Assembly: GCA_951217055.1 (NCBI GenBank)
Contig: OX578276.1
Span: 134,218,587-134,282,586 of the forward strand
Source: Gerris lacustris
Taxonomy: Eukaryota > Arthropoda > Insecta > Hemiptera > Gerridae
Direction of reading: 5' to 3'
Length of the DNA stretch: 64,000 nt
The translations under genes were made by a program, and so were the position numbers. Position 1 is the stretch's first letter, and every line of letters begins with the position of its first letter. Shown here in pieces: positions 22,365 through 33,339 of the stretch. Under the pieces are notes generated by a model. That model ran no database searches and was not told the DNA's origin. It saw only the letters and a list, made by a program, of their open reading frames with translations.

Positions 22365-22890
22365 TACTTTTAAAGACCTTTAAAACGATGTATAACATGC
22401 CATGCTGATTATAATATTTTTTTTAGTTGTCTACCATATTGGCCGCCATCTTCAAAATATCAAGTGTGAAATGTTAATAGTTACATAGTCCTCTTCTACA
22501 TTTCAAGACCTTTAAATTGATATATAACATGTTATAAGGACTAACATTTTTTGCTTTTTCGTCCAAACATTTTGGCCGCCATCTTGAAAATATGAAGTGT
22601 CGAATTTAATTTATTACATATCCTTTTCCTTCTTTTGAAGACCTTTAAAACGATGTATAACACATTATGCTGACTAAATATTTATATTTTAGTCGTCCGC
22701 CATATTGGCCGCCATCTTGGAAATTTGAAGTTTGGAATTTAATGCGTTACATATTCTTTTCCTTCTCTTAAAGACCTTTAAAACGATGTATAACACATTA
22801 TGCTGACTAAACATTTTTATTTTAGTCGTCCGCCATATTGGCCGCCATCTTGGAAATGTTTAGTGTGGAATTTCCAAAAACTATACAGTT
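22365..22890 (+). repeat. 133-bp tandem repeat with GCCGCCATCTTG boxes, array 2
   Basis: Second copy of the four-unit array, nearly identical to array 1. GCCGCCATCTTG is the consensus of the zinc-finger factor YY1 (Pho in flies). Confidence 0.88.
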
Positions 22891-23372
22891 ATGACAAATT
22901 GTTAGAAGCACCTGTGTGCCAAATTTCATTCAAATCGATCAATTTTTACGCCAGTTATCGTTGGACAAACAAACACACAAACACACAAACACACAAACTT
23001 TTCAAATGCCAAGTCTCTGAAATGAAGAACTCACTGCGCTCGTTCAACTATACTTATACTTTTCCTTATTTTATTAATTCACTCCGTCACTGCTGACTGT
23101 CTTCGCACTAATCCATATTTTTTCCTTAATTGTAAATAAATATTTATATTAATAATTGAACCTAGCAAAGAACTTGTATAAGAATTATAGACTATTTATT
23201 TACAATTCATTTTTTCAAATAAAATAATCATATTGTTCATTTCATGTTGAATTTTAAACATTGTGTTATAATGGTACAGATAAATTAATAACAACTTATT
23301 ACTGGACGTCGTTGCTTACATCTTACATTTTTTTCGAAATATACATCCAACTTTTTGCTTCCGAGCTTACCG

Positions 23373-23605
23373 AAGGTAACGGAAGCTATGTGATCGTTTC
23401 GAAGAACGAAAATATTTTAGGTCTCCGATTTGAAAAATTCCAAGACAGAAATCCGTTTCAGACATCAGGGAACATTTTTTGTTCCGTGTCTGTCGTTCGA
23501 TTTTTGCGAATTAACATATCATAAAAACTACACGTCCGATTTAAATGAAATTTAGATGATAGGTCATAATTAGCCCATTGTTGGTCCCATATAAGTAAAA
23601 AAATA
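23373..23605 (-). repeat. Dispersed repeat family A, reverse copy
   Basis: Reading the minus strand: TTGGTCCCATATAAGT is inverted at the right; GACAGAAATCCGTTTCAGAC and GGTAACGGAAGCTATGTGAT are complements of blocks in copies 1-3. The apparent 87-residue ORF across it is chance. Confidence 0.7.
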
Positions 23606-23609
23606 AATC

Positions 23610-24471
23610 ACCTTAAAATGAAAGATGTTATTAATAAATTCCTTGTTAAATTTTTATTAAAATTTCATTAAATAATCACAATATTATAATTTCAAACTTT
23701 ATTAAATCTACAAATAATAACTTAAACAACTTAATAACAATACATGCTAAACAAGGTTTCTAACCATGTAACACTAAATTTAATTGAAATTGGTTTAGGT
23801 ATGACTCATAATCTCGATTATATGAATGAAATATCTAGAGGATCTGGTTTAAGTCGAGTGCTGGGTCGGTAACCTTCGGCACGGCCGTGCTCCTCTCTAA
23901 AAGATCACATTATATTATTTTTGTCACGATGAGGTAATAGTTTTTATTTTAATAATCAAGCAAGGAAACAAGTGAATATTTGATCGAGGATTATTGAAGA
24001 GGCCAAGAGGTAGAAGATTAATTATTATTATCATAACTAAGAGGTTAAAAAGTTAGGAGGAAACCCACTAGAAGTTAAAGCTGACTAGTTCAATGAGAGG
24101 TAAGTGTGAAGTGTGAATCGAGTGGCGTACAATGAACACAGTGTTCTGGCCAAGCCCAGGCCCAGACGCCAGACACAAGTCAAGGTCTAGTCAGTCAGGC
24201 ACTTTCTCAATCTATCCCTTCTCTACCTGCAGCCGACGCTATCTTCTCTCCCTCCATCGTCCCATCTACCCGACCCGAGTCCATCATCACACATGTTTAC
24301 TAACATAACAGGCCTCTCAGTCCCACCTTATCTCGCTCCCCCAGTGAACCTATTTTACTACGTTTTACGTATCACTTATTCTACTGGAAGTTTTCTGAAT
24401 AATTTTTGATCGACTTCTTTAACGCTTTAATTTAGATGTGATAGTGAACAGTGAAAACCTTTATCGACGTC
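23610..24471 (+). other. Upstream region of the hAT-derived gene
   Basis: AT-rich to about 23880, then clearly richer in G+C (24100-24350 includes CCCACCTTATCTCGCTCCCC). No TATA box or initiator could be assigned, but the composition change marks the probable promoter and 5' UTR. The first exon of the opposite-strand ALAD gene could lie in this direction; I did not find it. Confidence 0.4.
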
Positions 24472-26406
24472 ATGTCTTCGGGTCAGTTCGTGGTGGATTC
24501 GAGTCGACACTGCAGGAGGTATTTTAACCCGGAATGGCAGTTTCTTGGATACGTAGAGGAGAACGGCAAAGCGCTATGCGTCCTATGCGGCCAAACCCTG
24601 GTATACCGCTCCTCCAGCGTCAAACGTCACTTCCACTGTAAACACGAGTCTAACTTCAGCAGCGAAGCCGAAAAGTGCGAAGTGATACTAAACGCAATCT
24701 CTTATTTCAACCGTTTCAAAGATCGTAACGACACTGGTACTTGGTACAAGGAGATGCGCGGAGTCAACGGAGTTCAGAAGGGAAATACCACCCTTTTAGG
24801 CTGTGATAAAAAACTCGCAACGGAATGCAGTTTTACCTTGGCTCAGTTCATCGCGAAACGGGGTAAACCTTTTACTGACGGGGAGTATATTAAAGAGGCG
24901 TTCATCTCTTGTTCGGAAACACTATTCTCGGATTTGCCAAACAAAGCGTTAATCATGAATAGGCTGATGTGTATTCCCGCCTCTCCGAAAACAATGGAAG
25001 GTCGTATAACAGAGATGGCGGCGAATATTAGGAGAGAGAGAGCGACAAGCTTGGTGGAATCGCCCGCTTACAGCGTCGCTCTCGTGCTGTCGCGAGACGA
25101 CATCTCACCCGGCACCAATGGTGGTGGTCGCCTCGCTATGGCTATCCGATTTTGTGACAACGACAGCATTTTTGAAGAACTCTGCTACACTACCTCTTTC
25201 GACAGTGAACCTACAAGTCAAGAAGTTTTATCCTTCGTTAAAGAAAGCTTCGAAAAAAACGAAATATCTCCTTCTAAAGTTTTCTCTTTCGTCACCGACA
25301 ACGCTCCTGTTTTCATTGACCCGGACTGCGGCTTTCTGACTCTTTTTGAAGAGGATTTAGCTCGTACCGTCGTAAAGTATCACTGCTTGCTCGACTGGAA
25401 CCGGCTAACGTACGACGTGTCTGAAGGCAATTTAAATATCGTCATGAACGCCGTCGGTAAAATAATCAATTTTATAATTTCAAATTCTAGCACGATCGAA
25501 ACAAGGTTTCAACCTTACGTCGACGAAATAAAACGCACGCCCGTCTCGGGTATCGCCTTGATAGGTGGGGGCCAGGTCTTGAAGATTTTCGTCAGTTGCT
25601 TGGACGTCGTTAAGAACTTCGTTTTTAACTCGTTTGATGAAAAGATTTTCCCGGAACTGAAGGACTCAGTTTGGTTGAATTTCCTTATGTACCTGGTGGA
25701 CATAGTAGAACATCTTAGTGAGTTACAGCAGAGCCTTGAAGGTCAGGGCGGGACAGTCTTGGACCTCTTCGAAGCCTGGAGAGCTTTTATAGCTAAAATA
25801 AAGCTGATGATCCTCGACATCTCGTCCAGTACTTTTAGCTACTTCCCACATCTCAAGGAGTGCCACACTCGCTACAATGTTGCTTTAGGCGAATGTCTCA
25901 AATACACAGAAGTTCTCATGCACGAGTTTTCAGAACGACTAGATAACCTGTACGCTTACGAACAACTTCTTCCCTTCATGATCGACCCCCAAGGCTTCGA
26001 GGTATGTCAAATAGACCTGTCCCTCTTTCCCATGATAATCGTCAAGGGATTTGAAGAACAGTTTGTTGCCTTCAAAACTTTCAAGTTGATACAAGTTAAA
26101 TTCTCGGAGCTGAAGAGGAATCTAAAGAAAGAAGGTATAAATAGAGGTGCTCAAATTCTCGAGTGTTGGAATTCGGTTCCAGATAAGTTTGTTAGCGTGA
26201 AAAGAATAGCCTTCACTCTTATCTCCGCGTTCGGTTCAGTAATTCTTAATAAGGACATCCGAAAAGTGATAAATTCACCAACCAACCCTCTTTGTAGTCG
26301 CCTAACGCCAAAGAACTCCGATGCCTGCGCACAACTCAAAATAACCAACTACGTACCTGATATTAAGAAACTATGCATGAGAAAACAGGGTCAGGGATCC
26401 CACTAA
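24472..26406 (+). CDS. BED-finger hAT-like protein, probable domesticated transposase
   Basis: 644 residues in one uninterrupted frame from ATG 24472 (MSSGQFVVDS; upstream in-frame codons lack ATG). Residues 20-60: BED-type finger with C36-x2-C39 and H53-x4-H58. Then a hAT core of the GTF2IRD2/FAM200/SCAND3/ZBED5-like group: FVTDNAPVFIDPDCGFLTLF, YHCLLDWNRL, GGGQVLKIF, FLMYLVDIVEHLSELQQSLEG, and the C-terminal ITNYVPDIKKLCMRKQGQ typical of that group. By alignment from memory of the family pattern, the first catalytic Asp reads Ser (VALVLSRDDIS), R-W is gone, and the C-terminal 'L-C-E' reads LNK. Codon use is G+C-richer than the flanks. No flanking TIRs were found. Likely nuclear and DNA-binding; function unknown. 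Confidence 0.82.
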   Translation: MSSGQFVVDSSRHCRRYFNPEWQFLGYVEENGKALCVLCGQTLVYRSSSVKRHFHCKHESNFSSEAEKCEVILNAISYFNRFKDRNDTGTWYKEMRGVNGVQKGNTTLLGCDKKLATECSFTLAQFIAKRGKPFTDGEYIKEAFISCSETLFSDLPNKALIMNRLMCIPASPKTMEGRITEMAANIRRERATSLVESPAYSVALVLSRDDISPGTNGGGRLAMAIRFCDNDSIFEELCYTTSFDSEPTSQEVLSFVKESFEKNEISPSKVFSFVTDNAPVFIDPDCGFLTLFEEDLARTVVKYHCLLDWNRLTYDVSEGNLNIVMNAVGKIINFIISNSSTIETRFQPYVDEIKRTPVSGIALIGGGQVLKIFVSCLDVVKNFVFNSFDEKIFPELKDSVWLNFLMYLVDIVEHLSELQQSLEGQGGTVLDLFEAWRAFIAKIKLMILDISSSTFSYFPHLKECHTRYNVALGECLKYTEVLMHEFSERLDNLYAYEQLLPFMIDPQGFEVCQIDLSLFPMIIVKGFEEQFVAFKTFKLIQVKFSELKRNLKKEGINRGAQILECWNSVPDKFVSVKRIAFTLISAFGSVILNKDIRKVINSPTNPLCSRLTPKNSDACAQLKITNYVPDIKKLCMRKQGQGSH

Positions 26407-26568
26407 TTTTTAACAATGTTTAATTAGCATGCCAGAAAGCGAAATTTCCGTCTGACGAAGTATGGAAATATCTATTTCTTAAGTACAATAATTTATAATT
26501 TTTCACTGTTTTTCCCCCTCTTGAATTGCTAAAATATCCTTATAAGTTATTTTTAGTGTTATATTGTT

Positions 26569-26574
26569 ATTAAA
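26569..26574 (+). promoter_or_regulatory. Candidate poly(A) signal ATTAAA
   Basis: ATTAAA about 160 bp after the stop codon of the hAT-derived gene, followed by TTTATTTATTGTTG. Plausible but such hexamers are common in AT-rich DNA. Confidence 0.35.
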
Positions 26575-26599
26575 GATTACTTTATTTATTGTTGTTTAA

Positions 26600-27950
26600 T
26601 TAAATTATTACCCCAACAATTTACAATTTTTATTTTTAAGTTACTGAAGAAAGTCATAGCTAAACCACTAATAGCAATGGTAAATGAAGTTTTAAACTCA
26701 AGCGGCTTGAGATAGACAACTGTACTTATATACTGTCACTTATATTATGTACTTTCAATGATTATTTTAATTAATTTCTTACAAGTTACCACCAAAGTTA
26801 ACATCACTTGGTCCGAGAATCACCTGGAAAACACTCTAGGTAGTTATAGGTATTTATATTGCTGTTAGTCGTGATATCCCAATTCTCCATTTTTTATTAT
26901 TGAAAATTACATCTTTCCCGGGAAAGCGATTTATATAGTTTTGTTGGTGTTAAAATTCACTAGGTGTATTGAAAAATTGTATCATCCAAAATGGCAGAAT
27001 CGTTTTTAAGAAAGGTTTTAATTGCGACTGATAGTTTTCTCCATATAATCAAAGTGTCTCCTATAAAGAGTATTTCGAGCAAATCAATCGCTAAGTGGGA
27101 GGATAATATCTGCTGTTGTTTGAAGTAATATAGTGGGAAAATGTGGCTGGGTAGAATTTCTGAAACAAAAAAAACCCTGAGGTTGCCGCGCTGCGCGGAG
27201 GGTTTGGACGGTGAACCTGAACCAGGCTATAATGCACTTATATATAATTATAATGCACTACTCCACGCGAGTTCAAGCAACAAGGAACACGTTTCACCTT
27301 GTGTCAGTACTTCAAAGGAAAAGCTCGTTCTGCTCGTTTTTACATACCTATAAAAATGTTCAATACTGGTGTTATCGAATGACTTTTTTCAATAAAAATA
27401 ATTATTTAAACTAATTAATACATAATAAAATTAGTGAAAATAAAGACAAAATAACACAATAAAATACCCTATACTACAAAATGATTTTTTTTGGCTTTAT
27501 AATTTATTTTCAACATATATTATACTATTTTATAAATGAACGTGTACCCTCCTAATTAAATAAAATTGCATTTATAAATTCTTATAACAAACCTGCTACT
27601 TTCACTCTTATGATGCAAAACTGATTATTCCTTAGTCACATCAAACATTAGAACGTCAACTTTAAATAATACATTTTTCAAGAGTTATTAATTTGAGTTT
27701 TATTATTGAGTTTCTTAAATACTGCCTTCTTAAGACAATTAACGATTTTATTATTGAAAAACTCAAAAATAATTTTAATGAAATGAGCAGGTTTTAGATC
27801 TGGGCTTTTCAGTTAGACAAATTTAACTATTATCTGCTATGAAACTATTATCTGGGTATTAAACTTCAATATTTATTAGATCAGCATTTACTGATCATCC
27901 AAAAATAAAAAGCAACCTAAAGGCACTATCTTATACACCCAAAACACAAT
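26600..27950. other. AT-rich intergenic DNA
   Basis: No supported gene. A TTTCCCGGGAAA segment at about 26915 resembles one at about 33028, suggesting a further dispersed repeat. Confidence 0.5.
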
Positions 27951-27959
27951 ACTTACAAC

Positions 27960-29653
27960 CAGGGCCGTAACTAAAAATGTTGCGCCCCTGGCGGAACCTC
28001 ATAAGTGCGCCCCCCCTCCTTCGAAAGCTATCAGGTTGAAACATAAAAAAATGATTAGGTTGACACTTGTACTCATGGCGTTCTCCTCTTTTAACGACCC
28101 CACATAACGCATTACCGGTAAAAGAAAATTTCAACCCCTAGTTTTTATGGGATGATTTCTTGGGGTTTCCCAATAATTTTGTTGCGTTATCACACATAAC
28201 ATAAGTTTCACATTTATTTTTGTGTTGGGTACTTCCGTAGATCAGTTGCTGACAGAGACAGACTAGTGTAAGAATGTAAAGGTAAGGTATAAAGGTCCTC
28301 TTTTTAGATAGATTTTAAAGAAACAGTTTGGTTACTGTTATCAGGAATGGACGGATTTACGCTTCCCAGAATGCTGTTAGGGCCAACCTTCTCATATCTA
28401 GTGTGTCAAACCTGACCTCTCATCTTTGCAATATCTCTCTTGCAATAGCTAATTTTTAATTATTACGTTTTCATACCGAATACAATTTTAAAGGGGGGCT
28501 GGACTCTCTTTGAGGGGGATCTGTGGGGTCCTCCCCCGGGAAAATTTATGTAGTTTAATTACTTGAAAACGTCTTTTTAGACTATTCCAAGAGCATCTAA
28601 AATGTTATTTTATACCAATAAATTTAATTTTTTTATGAACGTGACATGAAGACCTGGGTATTTTATTTAAACAAATTTAGATTTGAATAATATTTTATTA
28701 GTAAAAGTTGTACATTATATAAAAGATTAATGTTTTATTTTAGTACCCAGTAAAATAAATTGGTATATTTTAAAAATATTTTAGTCACGTGAATTAACAA
28801 AGAAATTAAGTACGCCAAATGTTTTGAGTTCAACATAAATTAGCTGATAGAATTAGGTTAAAAAAAAATAATAGGGTATCTAACAGTCCAGTCAATAAGT
28901 ACAAAAAATATAGTCTTCCTTGCGAAAGGTCGGGTATCTACAATTGTTGGATAGGTTGTTAGGACCAATGCCACAAGTAAAATTCCAAGTTTGCAGAAAA
29001 TACCTTAGCCTTATACATTTGGAGATAAAGTCGGGTGAAAGTTGACCAAAAAGTTGGAAAAGTCTTAATAACAAAACCTCTCTCAAATTTTGGAAGTTTA
29101 ATAAGCAGAAAAAACACGAATCAAAATTTTCTCACTTTTTGATCAATTTTGACCCCCACTTCATCTTTGAAGGCTAAAGGATTCTATGTCTTAAGACTAT
29201 ACGACGGTTATTTTTGCAGAATTTTTTCAGAAGGTAGAAATTCATATAGTATTTATCTTTCAAAAATAACCTCCCGCAATGAATTAAAAGTGGAAATAAA
29301 ATTACAATCATTGTGTGATTTTTGCGGCGCCCCTGTTAGGATGTCGCGGCTCCCCAGGGCCCCGTGACGCACACTTTGGCGCTTTGCAGGAACTTTTGGG
29401 TTAATCAGCTTTTGCATATTCTGGTTTTAGTGAGAAAATATGTATAAATAATAATATATAAGATGAAATAATAAAATCCCTTTTGGCCAATTTTGAAGCC
29501 CTTCACACACGGCGCCCAGAATAGGCTGTCCCCTTCCTAAATAATATTTTGCCCCTACTTTTTTCATTTTTTTTTCTTTTTTGCTTTTACAATTAAAAAA
29601 ATTAAGGCGCCCCTGGCGGGGGTCTTCCTCGCCACCGCCTAGCTACGGCCCTG
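27960..29653. mobile_element. hAT element with GGGCCGTA ends, non-autonomous
   Basis: Ends CAGGGCCGTAACTA (27960) and, inward from 29653, CAGGGCCGTAGCTA. Flanked by CTTACAAC (27952-27959) and CTTACAAG (29654-29661), an 8-bp target duplication with one mismatch, as expected for hAT. No transposase. Its middle (about 28480-28945) is homologous to 31447-31935 inside another hAT element. Confidence 0.85.
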
Positions 29654-29664
29654 CTTACAAGTAA

Positions 29665-30945
29665 TTACTATTAACTGTGCGAAAAATACTAAAAAATAAC
29701 TGAAAATAATAATACTGACTGTCCATGATAACTTATACAACCGAGAATATTTATTACATAATTTATTTTTTATTGAGAAAAAAGGAGGAGCCTAGTATCA
29801 AAGACGGACATTCGACATTTTTTCCGAATTTCAGTTATCGATTGTTTCTTATAGATTTTTGGCTGCTGCATCAGATTCTGCTATCCATTTGCATCAAAAA
29901 CGACCAGAAAAGGAGTAAAAATGCAATAATATTTGTAGTTTTGTTTCAAATACGGACAAGTCGTTTTGCTTCAAAAGTGGACATAACCGAAATAGCCAAT
30001 CAGGAGGCTGTATTTTACTAACTCGGCCCTGTGATGCACTGCGGGCTTTAGCATCTGAATAACTACTCCTACCATTTTGTCATACATGTTTAGAAAAATG
30101 ATACCCCGAGGGGAAATCGAGAAATAAATTTTAACTTAAATTTGGGGGCACTACCCCCTAAGAACTCTGAAAAACGTGAAAAATATTAATTAATTAAACC
30201 AATTATTCTAACCATTATTTTCAACGTCATTTTGCTTCAAAAAAGACAAAACCTTGTTTTTGTTTCAAAAGCGGACAACTCCACTTTTTAACTCCATTTA
30301 GCAGCTAAAATATAAAAGAAATTCACGTTTTCAGTCCTTCTAACTAGTTTTGAGTCTATTAAGAATCTACAGAAAAAAATCATTGCTCTAGCACCTGTAG
30401 AATTTATGCTACAGTTTTTCGGCTCTCCTGTAAAATTTTGAAATGTGCTCTTGTTCGTCTTTGATACTAAGCTCCTCGATATAAGTAATATATATATTAA
30501 AGATAAACTTGCAAATCAAAATGTTTTTTGGCGATATGACATTGGGTTTAGGGAAATAAGATACGAATAATTAGTGTTAAAAAAAATAGATACCAAATAA
30601 ATATTGAATCATTCAAATTCTTGTAGACTTAAATCACTATCTCACCAATATGAAGCTCTGAACCTGTTTTTATTTCTTAAAAGTTAACATTAATAGAGTA
30701 TAAAATACTGTATATAAGAATGTTGCTATTACAGGAAAGCCCATCTTTTAATAATTAATAAATTGGTTAATTAGTAGAAGGCCAATCAGCTAATTTATAT
30801 AACAAGCGTTCGCTCTAGTGAGAATTATTGATACTAATGAAGAAATAGTTCTCTCTAAAGCTACTAGGTTGTGCTAAGAGTCATTTTTGTGTAAGGAATC
30901 AGAATCAATACCAATGGAAGTAAAAAACAAAATCAACTAAGTTTC
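29665..30945. other. AT-rich intergenic DNA
   Basis: No supported gene. The segment 30080-30160 (ATACCCCGAGGGGAAATCGA) is the reverse of one at about 33195, a further dispersed repeat. A CTTTTGAAGCAAAA-type phrase (TTTCAAAAGCGGACA) recurs within about 29920-30290. Confidence 0.45.
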
Positions 30946-30947
30946 AT

Positions 30948-30950
<3 letters not shown>

Positions 30951-31032
<82 letters not shown>
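30951..31032. repeat. (TA)n microsatellite
   Basis: About 41 TA units, then a short (TG) run. Confidence 0.97.
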
Positions 31033-31036
<4 letters not shown>

Positions 31037-31289
31037 TGTGTGTGTGTGAATCGACTTCAATGATTGCTGGCCTAAGTTGTAAAACTATGTTATTATGTTC
31101 TGTGATTTGTTCTTTATTTTTTGTCTGTAACTTTTTCGTTTTACTTTTTTCATATTATTCTTTTTTATCTTCGTGTGTTTTTTTCGCCCAATTTATAAGT
31201 ATAAACTATGTAACTTTTAAGAAACAAATTATAATGGTTGGGACTCAAAATAATAGAATAAAGATAAATAACAAATATAACATTAATAT

Positions 31290-31769
31290 CAGTGGCGCAC
31301 CCAGGATTTATTTTTGGGAGGGGCACAGTTTAAAAATAAATAAGGGGGGGGGGGATGTAATGTGGGCTTAGCATAATCACAGACAAATAACCAGTCTGGT
31401 TTTCTTTGTTCTTAAATTACTTCATATCAAGGGCAGAACCAGCCAATTTTGAAGGGGGCCCGGCTCCCTTTTAGGGGGGTCCGGGGGTCCTCCCCCGGGA
31501 AAATTTTTATAGTTTACGTTACTTGAAAACGTCTTTTTAGCCTATTCTAAGAGCATCTAAAATGTTATTATATACAAATAAATTTAAGTTTTTTATGAAC
31601 GGGACATGAAGACCGGGGTATTTTATTTAAACAAAATTATATACATACTAATAATATTTTATTATTAAAAGTTGTACATTATATAATAGATTAATGATTT
31701 ATTTTAGTAGTCAGAAAAATAAATTGGTATATTTTAAAAATATTGTAGTTATGTGAATTAACAAAAAAA

Positions 31770-31806
<37 letters not shown>

Positions 31807-32244
31807 CGCCAAATGTTTTGAGTTTAACAGAAATTAGCTGATAGTATTAGGTTAAAAATAAACATAGTAGGGTATATAATACTCCAGTCAAAAAGTACAA
31901 AAAAGTCTTCCTTGCGAAAGGTCGGGTATCTGCAATTAAAATAAAACCCTTAAAACAAGAAAAATGTAATTAAAAACTGATTCAGAAATGTTATATTGTA
32001 ACCTTTCATTCAAAATAAACAGGAGGGGGGGGGGGGGGGGGGGGGCACGCCTTTTTAAACGCCAAAAAAAAATGTCGGGCTAAACTAAGTATATAATTAC
32101 TTATTTATTTATTTTTTTTTATTTTTTTTTTTTACTATCACAACACTATTACTTTAACACGTGCTGCGGAATTGCATACTTAAATTTTAGGTCTGGCTTT
32201 GGGGGGGCACGTGCCCCCCGTGCCCCCCCCTGGGTGCGCCACTG
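31290..32244. mobile_element. hAT MITE with perfect 8-bp target duplication
   Basis: Ends CAGTGGCGCACCCAGG, inverted at the right (CCTGGGTGCGCCACTG), flanked by ATTAATAT on both sides (31282-31289, 32245-32252). Holds poly(A) at about 31770-31803, poly(G) at 32025-32045, and the block shared with the element at 27960-29653. Confidence 0.93.
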
Positions 32245-32254
32245 ATTAATATCA

Positions 32255-32890
32255 ATATTTTTTTATAAGTATTATCAAGTTAATTCTGTTTTCTTTCGTA
32301 TAATACTGCGAGTAATAATACTAATGATAACATATTATCCATATATCTTACATTTTTCATATTATTCTTTTTTATCTTCATGTATTTTTTTCGCCCAATT
32401 TTTACAAGAGAAAAGTATAAACATGTAACAGTCAAGAAAAAAAAAATATAACGGTTGGGACTCTACAAAATGATAGAATAAAGATAAATAACAGCTATAA
32501 CTTTAATAACTATATTTTTTAATATTATCAAGTTAATTCTGTTTTATCCCGTATAATACATTGAGTTATATATTGGCTAGACTCGCCTCACGTCTCCGGG
32601 TATGTATGCTTCGCTCTATCTCCGGTTCTACTGGACTGAGATTCCTCTAAAAACATTAATTCTATAGTCATACTTATACATACTAATATCATTGATAATA
32701 ATAGAACATAATATTATAAAAATGAAAAAATTGGTCTGAGACAACTCAGACAAACTTTCTCATATATTTATGAGTTCATAATTACTTAGCCCAGTGTTTT
32801 CCGCTTTAGTAGTTAATTTTCCTTATTATTTTTCGTGTTTTCGTAGGTTCATTTATTTATTTTTGAACATTTCATCAAACTGTATCATAA
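32255..32890. other. Non-coding DNA
   Basis: A segment (TTTTTCATATTATTCTTTTT at about 32355) repeats 31146-31215 and following, so this zone duplicates sequence from just before the hAT MITE. No gene seen. Confidence 0.5.
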
Positions 32891-32900
32891 AAATAACTTA

Positions 32901-32975
32901 AACTCCTCGACGGGGAATCGAACCCGGCCTCTTTGCATCCGTCTTTAAAGCTATTTCAGCTAGAACTACCAACCT
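32901..32975 (-). repeat. tRNA-like sequence (SINE head or tRNA pseudogene)
   Basis: On the minus strand GGGTTCGATTCCCCGTCGAG is a near-consensus B box and T arm, with TAGCTGAAATAGC about 30 bp upstream as a degenerate A box. Acceptor pairing is poor. Confidence 0.5.
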
Positions 32976-32999
32976 ACCCACCTACCTAGCGAACTTTCA

Positions 33000-33330
33000 G
33001 CTAGCTATTTTCTCAGGAACTAGATTTTTCCCGGGAAAACGGCTTATATCATTAGATCCATATTAAAATGGACTACATTTTAGAATTTTTTAATCAAAAT
33101 CGTCGGAACCGTTTTCGAGAAATAATTTTTTTCAAGTTATTTTCAGAGTTTTTGGGGGGTAGCGTCCCCAAATTTTGGGTTAAAATTAATTTCTCGATTT
33201 CGCCTCGGGGTATAAATTTTTTAAATATGTATGCCAAATTTCGTCAAAATCGGCCAAGTAGTTTAGTTTAGGCTCCAGGCGTCTGCACAGACCCAGACAG
33301 ACTGACGAGAGACAGACAGACATTTTTTAT
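33000..33330 (+). repeat. Dispersed repeat with C-A-A-A-T-T-T-C-G-T phrase and CAGACAGA tail
   Basis: TTTTTCCCGGGAAAACGGCT, CGAGAAATAATTTTTTTCAA and TATGCCAAATTTCGTCAAAA then (GACAGA)n. Overlapping relatives occur near 26915, 30080 (reverse) and 22915. Its open frame is incidental. Confidence 0.5.
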
Positions 33331-33339
33331 AAACCACTT

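Larger units (their letters stand above)
19826..23049 (+). repeat. Large direct duplication, copy 2, enlarged
   Basis: Same order of blocks as copy 1, directly abutting it. Longer because the minisatellite has about 21 rather than 14 units and a family C element (20247-20825) lies between the leading segment and the array. The leading segments differ by only a few bases over about 600 bp. Confidence 0.85.

Noticed and set aside
22800..23096. 98-residue ORF with Thr/His-rich stretch
   Set aside because: Translation of the end of the large duplication (ACAAACACACAAAC repeat); the other copy has the same DNA without a comparable frame.
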